NCBI GenBank assembly: GCA_024509875.1
Contig: JAMPIV010000287.1
Span: 372,501 to 436,500 of the forward strand
From: Oreohelix idahoensis
Lineage: Eukaryota > Mollusca > Gastropoda > Stylommatophora > Oreohelicidae
Direction: 5' to 3'
Length of the DNA stretch: 64,000 nt
Shown here: positions 1-11,673 of the stretch, one piece after another
Layout of the letters: each line of letters starts with the position of its first letter
Position numbering within the stretch: the first letter of the stretch is position 1
Notes under the pieces: generated by a model
What the model saw: only the letters and a program-made list of their open reading frames with translations
What the model was told of the DNA's origin: nothing
The model's database searches: none
Translations under genes and position numbers: made by a program

Positions 1-1274
1 TCGATACGAGCGTAGTGCATAACGAAATCCCAAAAAAATGAATGAAATGAACCCGGAAGACTTTGACTTCTAATATCAGAATACGCATGCAACATCTTGG
101 TAATCAGAAGTATATAGAATTTCAACATACTGGTGTCAGTCCTCAACAGGCCATGCCAATAATTATAATGATGGGTAGGTTAAATATGTATTAAAATCAG
201 ACCTTATGATTACCAGAGCAACTTCTGGGAATGTTAAGGCGGCCGGAGTGATGCTGATCACATCACCCCTAGTGTGCCGATGGTAAAGAAAATATGGGCC
301 CAACATCATATTCCCAATATGCCTCAATGGGCATGTAACGGGATCCTTTACTTTTACCTTTACCTACCTTGTGATTGGTGTCAACAAAGATAAACTCGCC
401 AGGTTGAATTGTGGGTGGGTGGAATTTTTCAGTATAAGACCTGAGCGGCTTCTTATTCCCCACTCAGATTCCATTTTCATTAGACGCCAGGATTAGGATA
501 TAGAAGATTTTATTAGAAGCGATTAAAGCCAGAATTAATTTTGTTGAAATTTATCATAATTCAATAAAAGCTGACCTCTATAAATCTACCTCTGTGTTGA
601 AAGTTAAACGTTGTAACATAATTATTTTTAGCTCGCGGAGAAAAGACTGAGTTTTAACAGCTGCAGGCTATACTATAGTCCATGTTATGCACAAGTCTCG
701 ATAATAACCCATTCATATTGAAGGGGTAAGTTGTAACTTGTACTTTATCTTATCTTATATTTATGAATTGCTTATTGATGTACAGCTGTGAATAAAACTC
801 CCTGAAATAGGAGCACCATCCTCCTATTTGCATCTGTGCCAAGAGATCTTAAGTGAAGGTTGCTACCTTTGATAAACTCATCCTTTTACTCCACTGTCGT
901 CACAGTCCGGGACCACTACGACAGATCAAAGGAGACAAGCCGCGACAGGCATAATGATGATAATTACGATTGAAATTAAGAGCAGCAGGACGTGTTCTTT
1001 GATGCCATCCAAGTAAGTAGCCCACTTCTTTGGGGCTAAGAATAATATTGGGGTTTAAGGTTTTTGTTTAGGATTCCTAAACCTAACCATGACCCGTATC
1101 CAGCGTCTCTGAATTATTTTTACGGTCGTATCAAACCTACGGCCCACTCTTCTTCATTTCAATCGATAAATACAATAGTTCTTTCTCAGGGTTACGTGTT
1201 TGTTGCAAGATTCTATATATCGACTTCAGTGTTTATTACTGTGGGTAGAAGGAGGAATTAGTAGACAGTCCTCA
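1..1274. other. Unassigned non-coding stretch
   Basis: No coding region is supported here; the short open frames have no recognisable motif. An AATAAA-like signal lies near 790, followed by a G/A-rich segment that could be part of an old LTR or 3' end, but no partner copy is present in the window to confirm this. Confidence 0.4.
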
Positions 1275-1495
1275 ATGTTGCCCAAGTGGCTATTCCGTAG
1301 CTAGGCGATGGTGTTGTTTAGAAGGACCTGGGTTCGATTCTATGTAAGTCTATCACTTCTGTGGTTTTTCTGATGTCTAGTCTTCTACTTCTTTATTTCT
1401 CACAAGTGCCTGAAACATACCTTTGTGTATTATTTATTTACTGTTTACAGGCCTCGGGTTTCTCCTGTCCTTATTTGTTTATAAGTTTATGCAAT
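1275..1495 (+). repeat. tRNA-like SINE, copy 1
   Basis: A tRNA-like head at about 1285-1345 carries a good B-box match (GGTTCGATTC near 1329-1340), preceded by an A-box-like stretch around GTAGCTAGGCG. The body that follows, from TCTAGTCTTCTACTTC to the T-rich end, matches 4180-4290 closely. Two copies with the same head-body order indicate a short tRNA-derived retroposon rather than a tRNA gene, because no acceptor stem can be drawn. Target-site duplications were not identified. Confidence 0.6.
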
Positions 1496-1964
1496 ACCAA
1501 ACCTGCCCTCTGTCCTTTACTTTTCTCATTCTTCTATCATTTACCAGACACAGTACTAAGGTCTTTGTCTTGTGTAATCTGGCCTATACTGTTAAATATG
1601 AAAACTTCAGAAGTGATTGCGTCTATTACACTAGTCAACAAATTTTCAAAAGTTTTTTGTACCAGAAATTAAATATACCATTTCTTATTGATTTTGACAT
1701 GCTGATTTCAAATATCATAATGAAATTCACCAATTGGCTCTGGGTTTTTTTTAAATGATGAATTTACATAACAGTAATACAAATAATGTATGCTTGTTTA
1801 ATTCTCTGGGGTGAACAGCTAAACTTTCTACTTTAGCATTATAAAAATTGTGTTTACATACTCAATTAATTGATATTTCAACATAAAATAATAGAAAAAA
1901 TATAAACATTATTTAAAGTTCACATATCATGTTTTAAAAAGGCACATTTGAACCCATTCCGTCA
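1496..1964. other. AT-rich spacer, nothing recognised
   Basis: AT-rich sequence between the SINE and the minus-strand pseudogene. The short frames here have no family signature. Confidence 0.4.
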
Positions 1965-3652
1965 TTATTCAGTCGCTGTTCGAGCTCTCTTTGCTTGCTT
2001 CTTGTAGTCAATCGATGAGGTGTCTCTTGTCACAGTCCAACAGTAATCAGCAAGCATTGAAGGGCTCCAATTGCCTTGATACCTTGTCTCCATAGCAGCA
2101 ATGTCCTGGTGAAATCGTTCACCATGCTCATCAATGACCGCTCCACAGTTTGACGTAAAGAAATCCAGATGAGAATCCAGAAAATGAATTTTCAAAGACA
2201 TGTTGCAGCCAAGACTCTTATACTTCAGAAGGAGATTTTCTACAATTTCATTGTAATTATCAGATCTGTTGTTTCCAAGAAAATTGTCCACCACTGACTT
2301 AAATGCTAGCCATGCTGCTTTTTCCTTGCCATGCAACACGTAAAGAAACTCGTCATCATGAAGAAGTTTTCAAATTTGCGGACCAACAAATACTCCCTCT
2401 CTTATTTTAGCTTCACTCAGTCTTGGAAATTTTCTGATGAGGTATTTGAAAGCCTCATCTGTTTTCTCCATTGCCTTGACACAGTTTTTCATGAGACCCA
2501 GCTTAATGTGCAAGGTGGCAACAAAATCTTGCTGGTGTCGACAAATGCTGGGTTCTCAACGTTCTTACTGCCAGGCTGCAATGACTGCCTGATTGGCCAA
2601 TGTCTTCTGATGTAATGGTCACTTCGTGCACGGCTATCCCACTCACAGAGAAAGCAACAGTACTTGGTGTATCCACCCTATAGTCCAAGCAAAAGAGCGA
2701 CCACTTTTAAGTCACCGCAAAGTGACCAATGATGATGATCGTAGTTTATACACTTCAAAAGCTGCTTAATGTTTTCATAAGTTTCTTTCATATGAACTGC
2801 GTGACCAACTGGAATTGACGGTAACACATTACCATTATTCAACAAAACAGCTTTAAGACTCGTCTTGGATGAATCAATGAAAATCCTCCACTCTTCCGGT
2901 ATGTAATTGATTTTGAGGGCTGCCATTAAACCAGAAATGTTGTGGCACGCAGAAAGGTCACCCTCTTTGAAAAAGAATGTAATAAGCGGCTTCTGGCGGT
3001 TCCTATACACAGAAATTGTAACATCTTCTGCCAGGAGATTTCACTGTTGCAATCTGGAACCCAAAAGCTCCGCCTTGTTCTTCGGTAAATTCAGATCTCT
3101 TACAAGATCATTCAGTTCACCTTGGGTTATTAAGTGTGGTTTAGTGGATGTAGTTTGCTCAAAATCTGGGTCGCTTGAGGTTGATGGTTCAGGACCATCA
3201 ATGTCCTCTTCTTCATCAGTGGAAGCAGCTGAAAATAATTCTGGTACTTTGGGAACTGGTAGGTCATCGCCATGTGGTACCAGACGTATTGCAGAGGGGA
3301 TGTTTGGGTATTCTAGAGTCCATTTTTTCTTCTTTGATATGCCTTTCCCTATTGGTGGGACCATGCAAAAGTAACAGTTGTTGAGATGATCAGTGGGCTC
3401 TCTCCAAATCATTGGGACTGCAAAAGGCATAGCTTGCCTTTTGCCAGTCAACCATAGTTTAAGATGTGCTGCACATGTATTGCAGCATATGTGTGGCACC
3501 CAGCTCTTATCTTGATCTCCTATTCTGCAGCCAAAATACAAACTGTACGCCTTCTTAATCACTTTAGTTATATTTCGTTTTTGTGATATAAATGTCACCT
3601 CACCACATATATAACAGAAATTATTAACACTGTTCACATATGTCCTAGGCAT
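1965..3652 (-). pseudogene. Broken copy of a widespread 'uncharacterized' repetitive metazoan gene family
   Basis: About 562 codons read from 3652 down to 1965. The N-terminus (start MPRTYVNSVNNFCYICGEV) has paired cysteines, CYIC then a later CCNTC, suggesting a zinc-binding module. The middle has a CCFLCEW motif, and the C-terminus ends near DEHGERFHQDIAAMETRYQG. I recognise this from multicopy predicted proteins in arthropod and cnidarian genomes, but I know no assigned function. The copy is dead. TGA at 3041-3043 follows SRLQQ where I recall a tryptophan. TAG at 2678-2680 follows ALLLGL. A one-base frameshift lies near 2512, and TGA at 2370-2372 follows VGPQI. All remaining segments line up once these breaks are allowed for. 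The family behaves like a mobile or mobile-associated gene, but I see no terminal repeats here. Confidence 0.7.
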
Positions 3653-4079
3653 TTCTAACTACGATACTTTTGATAAGGACAAATGCACTAACTAATGGCA
3701 AAATTTTATCAGAGATAAGATATTTAATCACAAAGGTGATGTAATCATAGGTAGGATTGCATCATCAACTTCTAGTTACATTTTTATTGGTCATTAGAAA
3801 AAATTATGCAATTGCCCACAACAGTTGCGTCATATATATAAATTGACCGTAATTAAATAAACTAGTAGCATATATCTTGAAAACTAGAGCCAATCAACAT
3901 TTTTTAATGTCATTTTCGTTTTCAGCACACCAAAATTAGTTAAGATCAGCTAATTTCATTTCTGGTACATTTTGGTTGTTGACTAGTGTTATTAGTCTGG
4001 GTCGTCCTTAGTTAAATATCCGGGTTATGTGAGGGGATCGTGCTAGACCTCCGTCCATGAAGCACTATTTTTATGGAGC
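3653..4079. other. AT-rich spacer, nothing recognised
   Basis: AT-rich sequence upstream of the minus-strand pseudogene. It could contain its promoter, but no element is clear enough to name. Confidence 0.35.
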
Positions 4080-4290
4080 CTAGTTGGCAGAGAGGATAGT
4101 AACGATTCGCTTCCGTAGCTAGACGGTGCTGTCGTTCAGAAAGTCCTGGGCTAGATTCCCGGTAAGCCAATCACTTGCCTAGTCTTCTACTTCTTTATTT
4201 CTCACGAGTGCCTGAAACATACGTTCGAGTATTATTTATTTACTGTTTACAGGCCTCGGGTTTCCCTCTTTATTTGTTTATATGTTTATC
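4080..4290 (+). repeat. tRNA-like SINE, copy 2
   Basis: Second copy of the repeat at 1275-1495. The head (CTTCCGTAGCTAGACGGTG) and B-box-like GGGCTAGATTCCC are more worn, whereas the body from CCTAGTCTTCTACTTC through CAGGCCTCGGGTTTCC is nearly the same. Both copies end in a T-rich tail containing TTATTTGTTTAT. Confidence 0.6.
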
Positions 4291-4604
4291 CATATGTACA
4301 CTACAGCTACCCTTAAACTAACACCAACCTGTTTCAAGTTTTATCAAACAGCTAGTCTTAACCTAACCTCAACCCTGTTTTGAGCTTTGGATAACAATTA
4401 TAAAGTCCGCCGAACTTTGAGGTCGTATTACAAACAGAACCCCAAAAAGAAAAAGAAAAATTCTAACTCCAAGACAAATGCAGTGTATCCATTGTTGCCT
4501 TAGCTGGGTATTTTTTAAACTAGATCTGGGTTTTTGGCTTCCGTCAGGGTATCTGGGTGTTTATTTTCCAAATCTGCATTAATGTGGGTATATGTGACAA
4601 TTGG

Positions 4605-5385
4605 AAATCAGAGGCACGTCTCCAATCCAACCTGCAAGTCTGGAAGGAAGATCTGGAGAAGAGAGGGATGGTCATAAGCGCGCTATAAAACAAAATCCAT
4701 GGTGATATCACGAGAAGAAAGAAGACATCAGATTAAGTTGGGAGAACAGGTCCTGGAGCAGGTCGACCACTTTAAATATCTCGGAGCTATTATAGACCGA
4801 AAGGGAGGCATCAAAGAAGAGTTGGCCACTCAAAAAGCAGCAGCTGGGAGACTTTTTTTCAGCCATATATCGAGGATTCCTCAGCAAGAGAGAGCTTGGT
4901 AAGAAAACGAAGATGGCTGTATACCGCTCCACCTATGTCCCAGTTTTGATATATGGATGCGAGTCATGGGCAATGACTACAACCCACAAAAGCCAGACCC
5001 AAACCTCAGAAATGAGGTATCTGAGGAAGGTGGTTGAAGTAACAAGAAGAGACATTGTCCGCAACCAGACGATACGTCAAGGCCTAAAATCCCACCCCCT
5101 GCAGACCCAAGTAGAACAGTCCCAACTAAGATGGTTTGGCCATGTCTGCAGAATGGGAGAAGATCGGCTACCACGACAAGCATGGGAAACAAAGAGCCAG
5201 GGATCCAGACCCCAGGATGACCCAGAGTCCGCTGGGAGGACAACATTAGACAATCTTTGAAGGACCGAGGACTAGAATTGAACCAGGCCACGAGGAAGAC
5301 AGCCGTAGGGATAGTCTGGCGCTCTCTCTCCCAAACCTCTACATCTCACGGTAGAAGGGGAACGACTAAGTAAGTAAGTAATATT
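4605..5385 (+). mobile_element. 5'-truncated non-LTR (LINE) retrotransposon fragment
   Basis: This is the C-terminal end of a LINE reverse transcriptase in two main frames (4699-4902 and 4913-5260). Recognisable pieces are the HFKYLGAIIDRKGG block, then YVPVLIYGCESWAM, and the late QLRWFGHVCRMGEDRLP block, the usual order after the palm domain in many animal LINEs. There is a stop near 4686 and a frameshift near 4903. The 3' end is a short (AAGT)n tail at about 5367-5380. The fragment is bounded by a perfect 10-bp direct repeat, TGACAATTGG, at 4595-4604 and 5386-5395. This fixes the ends and shows insertion by target-primed reverse transcription with 5' truncation. It sits just upstream of the hAT coding relic. 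Confidence 0.8.
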
Positions 5386-5395
5386 TGACAATTGG

Positions 5396-5736
5396 TATTT
5401 ACAATGTATGTAAATTATGTGCACTGAGCGTTATACATTATATTTATATTATAATTAAATGTAAAAAATTACGTGCTATATATTTTTTATTCCTTTTAAT
5501 TTAATTCTTGTTTTTAACCACATCAATGACGTTGTTTTTTGGCTCGTTTATATCAACTATCTATTTCCTGTTATTCTGTTAATGGCTGTCATCTACAATA
5601 CTCGGTCATTTTTGCGATGTGTTTTAAAGTATTCTTTTTAAATTTTAGACAAGCAGATAAGCAGCATATTGTTTTTTTGTTATTTTAAGATTATAAAATA
5701 AGCGATGATGAAAGTACGCTAGGTAGCTGTAGCAGC
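5396..5736. other. 5' non-coding part of the hAT relic (probable)
   Basis: AT-rich sequence between the LINE fragment and the first hAT reading frame. It is probably hAT leader, but I could not find the terminal inverted repeats. Confidence 0.35.
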
Positions 5737-6922
5737 ATGACGACACACACGCCACCGCGTAAAAAAGTGAAGGCATGGTATCAGCAGGCTTTTTGTGCGG
5801 ATTGGCTAACGGACAGCAAACTGAAGGATTGGATAAAGCCGAACTCGGGCAATCGCTATGCTTCGATTTGTACGGTCTGTTCCTGTACATTAAATAACGC
5901 CAACAAAACAGCTTTATTGACATATAAAAGCACACAGAAGGACATGAAAAGCTTCGAAGACAAAAGCAAAACTCTGAACATTAACATGTTTTTCACTCCA
6001 AGACAAAATTGCTAAAGCTGAGATACTGTTGTCGGCTTTCATGGCAGAACATAATACTCCGTTTTCGCAAGCTGATCATTTGATTGAATGTTGCAAGCAG
6101 ATATTTCCAGGCAGCACAATTGCTCAAATAATGTCACTGAAGCGCACCAAGGCTGCCTATGTGATGCAGTCCGGCATTGCTCATTTTGAGCGGCTTGAAG
6201 ATATAAACATTTGCAGAAATCAGAAATTTTCTATAATCGTTGATGAGAGTACTGATGTCTCTACGAATCAGATGTTGGCAGTCGTTGTGCGATTCTGTGA
6301 CACAAAAACAAGAAAAGTAGTTGATTCACTGTTAGACCTCAGTGAGGTGGAGGATGGGACTGGTCTTGGCATGTTTACAGCTGTTAAGAAATTGTTGAGC
6401 ACGCATGCGATCCCGCTTAGTAACGTCATTGGTTTTGCTGCAGACAACTGTGCCACTATGATGGGGACTGCAAGTGGTTTACAGGCACAGCTGAAGAAAT
6501 AGATTCCACATGTCTTTGTTATCGGCTGTGTTTGTCATTCATTTGCACTTTGTGCAAATGCTGCCAGCAACCACCTACCATCTTGGCTTGAAATTTTCAT
6601 AAAGAATGCATGCTTCTATTGTTCTCGTAGTAGTAAAAGAAATCTCCAGTTCCAGTTAATACAAAATGTAGTTTAGGCTCAGAAACATAAAGTGTTGAAG
6701 CTGTGTGAAACATGCTGGCTGTCCCGTAAAGCAGTCACTGAGAGGATCCTTGAGCAATGGGATGCTCTGCACTTGTGTTTCAAATCCGAAGCTTTAGTGG
6801 ACAACGTCGACGGTGCGGGGCAAATCCTGCAGACGATGAAAACTGTTGGCACGAAGCACATGCTTCTATTTGTCGGCTACATACTGAGTAAAGTTAACGT
6901 CATGAACATCGAATTCCAGTCC

Positions 6923-8397
6923 GGGACCCAAAGATGCAGCAATAGAGAATGCAGTCAGCGACACATAGCTTGACTGCTTGCGTCAGTGTCAGCGAACCAG
7001 AACTGACCAAGACCCTACTCCACCTACACGTTGTGGTCCTGGAAACAGGCTGCATCACTGCAGTCTGACTGAGAGAGTAGGGATCGAAGAGGGAAGGCAA
7101 ACCCGGTTGTAGAAACCCGTTATAGAATGTGGTAGTTTGACTGGCCACCACTGATACCAGTCTGAAATGTGATGTTGGGGCTACCACTGATACATCCATA
7201 GTGTGTTACATCCTATTGATAAATGGTGTGTGTAATGTCCAAACAGCACATACACATAGGAGTCATGGATCGTGGAAAACCTGGTGACGTTTTCTTAGAC
7301 AATTTAATCACGCCATGATACGATCACCATAACATCAACAAAATACAGTTACAATAGATGAAATAATACCGGCAAGTTCTAAATGTTCACCCTGCATATG
7401 AACTAACAAATAACACAGGTAAGTTCTCAATGTTCACCCTGCATACGAACTAAAGGCCTGTACTCCTCCCGGCCTCGACGTATCGTCAAGAACTTTAAGA
7501 TGTTCATGGATCCTATCAGCGCTATCTCATCCTGTAGGCTACCAACACCGCAGCGCTACCAATATATGTTCCTGGATCCACTCAGTAGTAATATATATGG
7601 AATCCTTAGCACTCTCTCTTTCTGTAGCCTGTAAAGATCACAGTGCTACTAATTTTCATTACTGATACATGTATGGCCTCCAAAAAACACCTGCTGTTAT
7701 AGCAGTGTAAGAATGCAAAATATCTCCATGGATTCTATCAGTAATAATAATACATGTAGGGCCTCAAAACACCACCAAGGCCTATAGAGCATCTCTTGAA
7801 ATAATATACTCTCTATCTATATATATATCTGCAGATAAATCACATATTAATCTAATGGATTCACACATAAATATCCATTAGTAATTCTGGTACCACTATA
7901 TTCCCAGGTACACTCCGAAAAACATGGCCACTACATACTTTAACATGGCCACACCATCCTTCCCCGTACACACTCTGGGGACTCAATGTCACTCAAAATC
8001 ACCTTACCCAGCACACCTCAGTCAATCACCTGACCCGGGCAAGCTGGGCGACTATCGCTCACCTCACAAAATCTTAAACAAATTCATCTCACACGGGACG
8101 CGCCGTGAGATGTTAGCAGCGATTAACACGCTCTATTCTCGTACATACGAGCAAACAATAGATTTATATTTTTAAATCAATTAACCGAGCGGGACAACCA
8201 AAATCCGGCTTTTTGTACTAGACTTCTCACAATTAATTCCCTTGGGCTAGGAGTGAGGTAATTCAGCCTGCAACACCGGTCCCAAAAAATGCCGTGCTGA
8301 AGTCGGATGTGTCGCCGAAAGGCGCAGATATCACAGCTCCGGCGTAAACAGACACAACGCAACCAACGTCCTTTTCAGGGCGAACGAGGACGAAGAA
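6923..8397 (+). mobile_element. SINE-like element with (GAA)n tail, itself interrupted
   Basis: Sequence at 6923-7107 plus 8276-8397 joins into about 302 bp that matches, in the opposite orientation, the uninterrupted copy at 22711-23018. It begins GGGACCCAAAGATGCAGC and ends in an AGAAGAA-type tail. A perfect 12-bp target-site duplication, GAATTCCAGTCC, lies at 6911-6922 and 8398-8409. Size, tail and duplication length fit a non-autonomous retroposon moved by LINE machinery. It landed in the hAT coding region and was later hit by the solo LTR at 7108-8275. I see no convincing RNA polymerase III boxes, so its origin is unclear. Confidence 0.8.
7108..8275. mobile_element. Solo LTR (1168 bp) of an unidentified LTR retrotransposon
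   Basis: The segment starts TGTAGAAACC and ends CCTGCAACA, giving the TG...CA ends of an LTR. It is flanked by the 5-bp duplication CCGGT at 7103-7107 and 8276-8280, and it splits a SINE whose two halves rejoin exactly. It has no retroviral-type coding sequence, so it is best read as a solo LTR left by recombination between two LTRs. Inside, an imperfect tandem duplication of about 57 bp around 7370-7450 repeats TGTTCACCCTGCATA. A TATA-rich stretch near 7813-7830 could be promoter. The family cannot be assigned from the LTR alone. Confidence 0.8.
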
Positions 8398-9314
8398 GAA
8401 TTCCAGTCCTTCCGTCTTCACAAAGTGTAGTACACGAATGTAACAAGAGAGTATCGTTTTCTTCTCAGTATGTTTATTAGGCAGGAAGTATTGCAGCATG
8501 AGCATCACACTCTTGCCGACATTGATCCTTCGGATGTAGAGGTGCACAAAAAACTGAATTACATTGAGCTGGGTGGACGATGTGAAGCGCAGTTAATCCG
8601 ACAACCGTTAGGAGATAAAGAAGTCCAGTTTCGCAAGGATGTATTATCATACCTGATTGAACTTTGTACTCAATTACGACGCAGATTCCCACTTGGACAA
8701 AACAGTGTTCTGGCGCAAATACAGATGTTTGATCCAAAGCAAGCTCACGAGATCAACAAACCTTCTGTCATTCCATTAGCAGCGCAATTCCCAACAGTTG
8801 TTTCAGAAGAGAGCCTTGATCGTCTGTCTGATCAATGGCGAGAACTGGCATCGTACCGAAAAGATCAAGGACATCTGGTGCCTGATGATCCGCCCGCATT
8901 CTGGCTGGAACTGCAACAAGTAACATACGCTAATAACCAGAAGAAATTTGATGTTTTGGCTGACCTCATATGCACTCTTATGGCACTACGTCACTCCTCA
9001 GCATGCGTCGAAAGAGTGTTTTGGAAGGTTAACTTAGTTAAACTAAACAAATCAACAAGCTTTTGTGTGAAACAGTTTCCAATCGAATACTAGCCAAGCA
9101 AGGAGTTGCCAAAGATGGAGTTTGTCACAAGTTTAATCCTAGTAAAAGCGTGGTTGAAGATGTGCGTGAAGGCCGTTGTCGGCAGAGATATGCAAAGATT
9201 TTCGAACTCCACAATCAAGATTCCACGTTGTCAATTCATGCATATGTTCTTGACGAAGGAGAAGTTGTCGACATGGATGCCGAGTCGCTGACAAGTGACA
9301 ATTTTCAACAGTAA

Positions 9315-10157
9315 CAAGTTACAAATAACATTTTATATTTGATTTGAGGAACATTTTGTTAATGATAGTATTTTACTGTTAAAATATATCATTTTCAAGA
9401 GTTCATATATTGGGGTGTTAATAAAATCATTTTTATATAATTCTGAATTTTTGGTAATAACAAATAAAATAAAAATGAAGAAATAAATAAAAATTGGTAG
9501 CACACAGCTTATTTGTGCTAAAGTTGCACTAAAAAATTGTGTAAGCATCGTCAATCCTGTGTATTTGAGGCATAAAAAAATCTAGGTAATTCTGGGTTTT
9601 TATTAGAAGAAAATCTGGGTTTAACTCTAGAACTTGAGTCGAAACCTCGCGTGTATCGAACAGACACTCGGCCAACATGGCGGACTGTGTTTATTGGTCC
9701 TTACTTCAACCTTAATATGTATCACTGTAAATATGTACGTCGCAAAAGGGTCACATTGTATTAAGTGATACAAACAATGTTGACTTTCTAATACAAACAG
9801 CAAAGATTGAATGCCGCTGTGACTGTTATGAAAATGCAGACAAACTAATATCATAAGTGGTCTTACCGTCTTGTTTTCCATAACGTGAAGAAACACGCAC
9901 AATTTTTACATACCACGAATCTTCTGGTAGCCAGAAAAAACGCCACAAAGAAAGTCTTTCTCATTGTTTGTTCAGCCTGTTTCACTTTATCATAGAACAA
10001 CGTCATAACGTGATGCAATTAGAATAATTTTTTAATCATATTAACGTCTTGTAGTCGGTTCTCGTTGCAAACTCTTTTCGAATGATCAAGAATATCCTAC
10101 AACACGTGACTTTTCTCAAATCAACAGTTTTAAGATCACGTGACATCCAGAAATTTG
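9315..10157. other. hAT 3' region and non-coding flank
   Basis: AT-rich 3' sequence follows the hAT stop, with AATAAA signals near 9464-9490. The phrase TCTGGGTTTTT near 9591 also occurs near 4528, possibly a subterminal hAT motif. Two CACGTGAC motifs lie near 10103 and 10137. No gene is seen. Confidence 0.35.
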
Positions 10158-10545
10158 TTCACGACTTTACATAGCACGAAAAAAATGGCACTCTTTCCAC
10201 GGGACGAACCTCTTATCGCCTTCAACTGACTTTCATTCAAATCACAGCACGTATTGACTTATCTCCATTAAATATCAGATATTACAGTTACAACCATTAA
10301 ATTGGTATTTCACGACTTTACATCCAGGTCTGCAACAAATTATTTTATGCAGCACGAAAAAAATGGCACTCTTTCCACGGGACGAACCTCTTATCGCCTT
10401 CAACTGACTTTCATTCAAATCACAGCTAAGCGTATTGTTTATTTTCTTTTCACCACAAACTTAATTCACAAACCTTATCTCCATTAAATATCTAAGATAT
10501 TACCAGTTACAACCATTAAATTGGTATTTCAGTATACAGAGGGAA
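10158..10545 (+). repeat. Local imperfect tandem duplication (mosaic)
   Basis: Sequence at 10174-10311 (138 bp) recurs at 10352-10531 (180 bp). Both start GCACGAAAAAAATGGC and end ACCATTAAATTGGTATTTC. The first copy lacks about 40 bp present in the second. A short flanking phrase, CCAGGTCTGCAACAA, recurs near 10324 and 10575. The pattern looks like an unequal exchange or a consensus error. Confidence 0.7.
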
Positions 10546-11601
10546 AGAGCGTTTGTGTTAGACTAGCATGGATTCCAGGTCTGCAACAATTATTTATTGG
10601 TAATTCATTTTGCGTTTCGTTGATTATTTAATTTCTTGTTTTGATAATTCTTTCTTTCTGGGTTTTGTCACGAAATGGCTTAATTAAGAGTCTGTCTGAG
10701 TAAAGAGACAAGATACCAGTTTTGAGGAAAGATTGAGAAGATAGATTAAGATGACAATTAAAGTGACTGGAGGATGAGACTTATAGCTTCATGGGTGAGA
10801 ACCTAGATTGACTCTCCCTCGCCACTTGTGACTTGTTTTTATAGCTACTGTCTCACCACCTCTTGCTCCGATGGAGATAAGGTTACACTAATTTATATCC
10901 ACAGACACAACTGTACAGTTAAAGAATACAGGTACAGCATAGTGAAAGACAAACTGATCCAGTGCACATTTTATAGTTTATTAAACAAACAAATCTTTAC
11001 AACAGCAAAAAAATACAACAATAACGTGCCAGGTCGCACAACCTGAAAAAAAGAACAAATCAATTAAAGACACAATTATCAAATCACCACGCTCTCTTCC
11101 ACACCTACACGAAAACAACTAAGGTTAAAGAAATATACCGTGCGGGGAGTTTCTAAGTAAGAGCCACCACCACCTGAACTCTACTATTACTAACTAACTA
11201 CACTGTGGAGTCCCACACACACCAGACTACTCTCCACTAGTTTTCACTCTGTCCCGTTTAACCAGTCAGATGAAGACTTATTAACTAATATGACTAAACT
11301 GTCTCAAAGGCGCTCCCACACAACTAACTTATACACCACTAAATCCTACTCCACTAAATTCTGCAGAACTAACTCAGAGACTCTCATGCAAGTATGCTCT
11401 ATCTAACTCTACAATTCCTGGGGGAAAAACAACTAACTCCACTTTCTCCCCTCTCCTTCAGTTCAGTGCCTTCCTGACGCTCTCGTCTTCGTCTGAAGCT
11501 CAGATGCGTTACCCTTCGTCAGGTACCTCCTCCCGTTAGCTTTTAGAAAGGTATGATCTCCCTCTCTCCTCTCCAGAATAGCTGATGAAGGGGCCCTTGG
11601 T

Positions 11602-11604
<3 letters not shown>
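10546..11604. other. Non-coding stretch, nothing recognised
   Basis: No coding or repeat signature could be supported in this AT-rich, CA-rich sequence. Confidence 0.35.

Positions 11605-11669
<65 letters not shown>
11605..11669. repeat. (TA)n microsatellite
   Basis: About 32 uninterrupted TA units. Open frames across it (Tyr-Ile repeats) are products of the repeat and not genes. Confidence 0.95.

Positions 11670-11673
<4 letters not shown>

Larger units (their letters stand above)
5737..9314 (+). pseudogene. hAT-superfamily transposase, frameshifted and interrupted
   Basis: Four coding blocks follow the order of a hAT transposase. 5737-6015 is an N-terminal BED-like finger (CTVC present, the usual histidines lost). 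6029-6502 starts the catalytic part with SIIVDESTDVSTNQML and FAADNCATMMG. 6692-6922 has the CETCWLSRKAVTERILEQWDAL block. 8410-9314 continues with YIELGGRCEAQLIRQPLGDKE and the C-terminal dimerisation block LRHSSACVERVFWKVNLVK. The junction reads directly from 6922 to 8410 once the inserted SINE is removed, which confirms one original gene. Breaks include a frame change near 6015, a TAG stop after 6499, the insertion at 6923 and a frameshift near 9060. A hAT transposase would cut and paste DNA in the nucleus; this copy cannot. Terminal inverted repeats were not found. Confidence 0.85.

Noticed and set aside
7924..8175. 83-residue open frame inside the solo LTR
   Set aside because: No motif, and it lies in a non-coding LTR with exact ends.
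4507..9600. hAT terminal inverted repeats from the CTGGGTTTTT phrases at both ends
   Set aside because: The phrases are in the same orientation, not inverted, so they cannot be the transposon ends.
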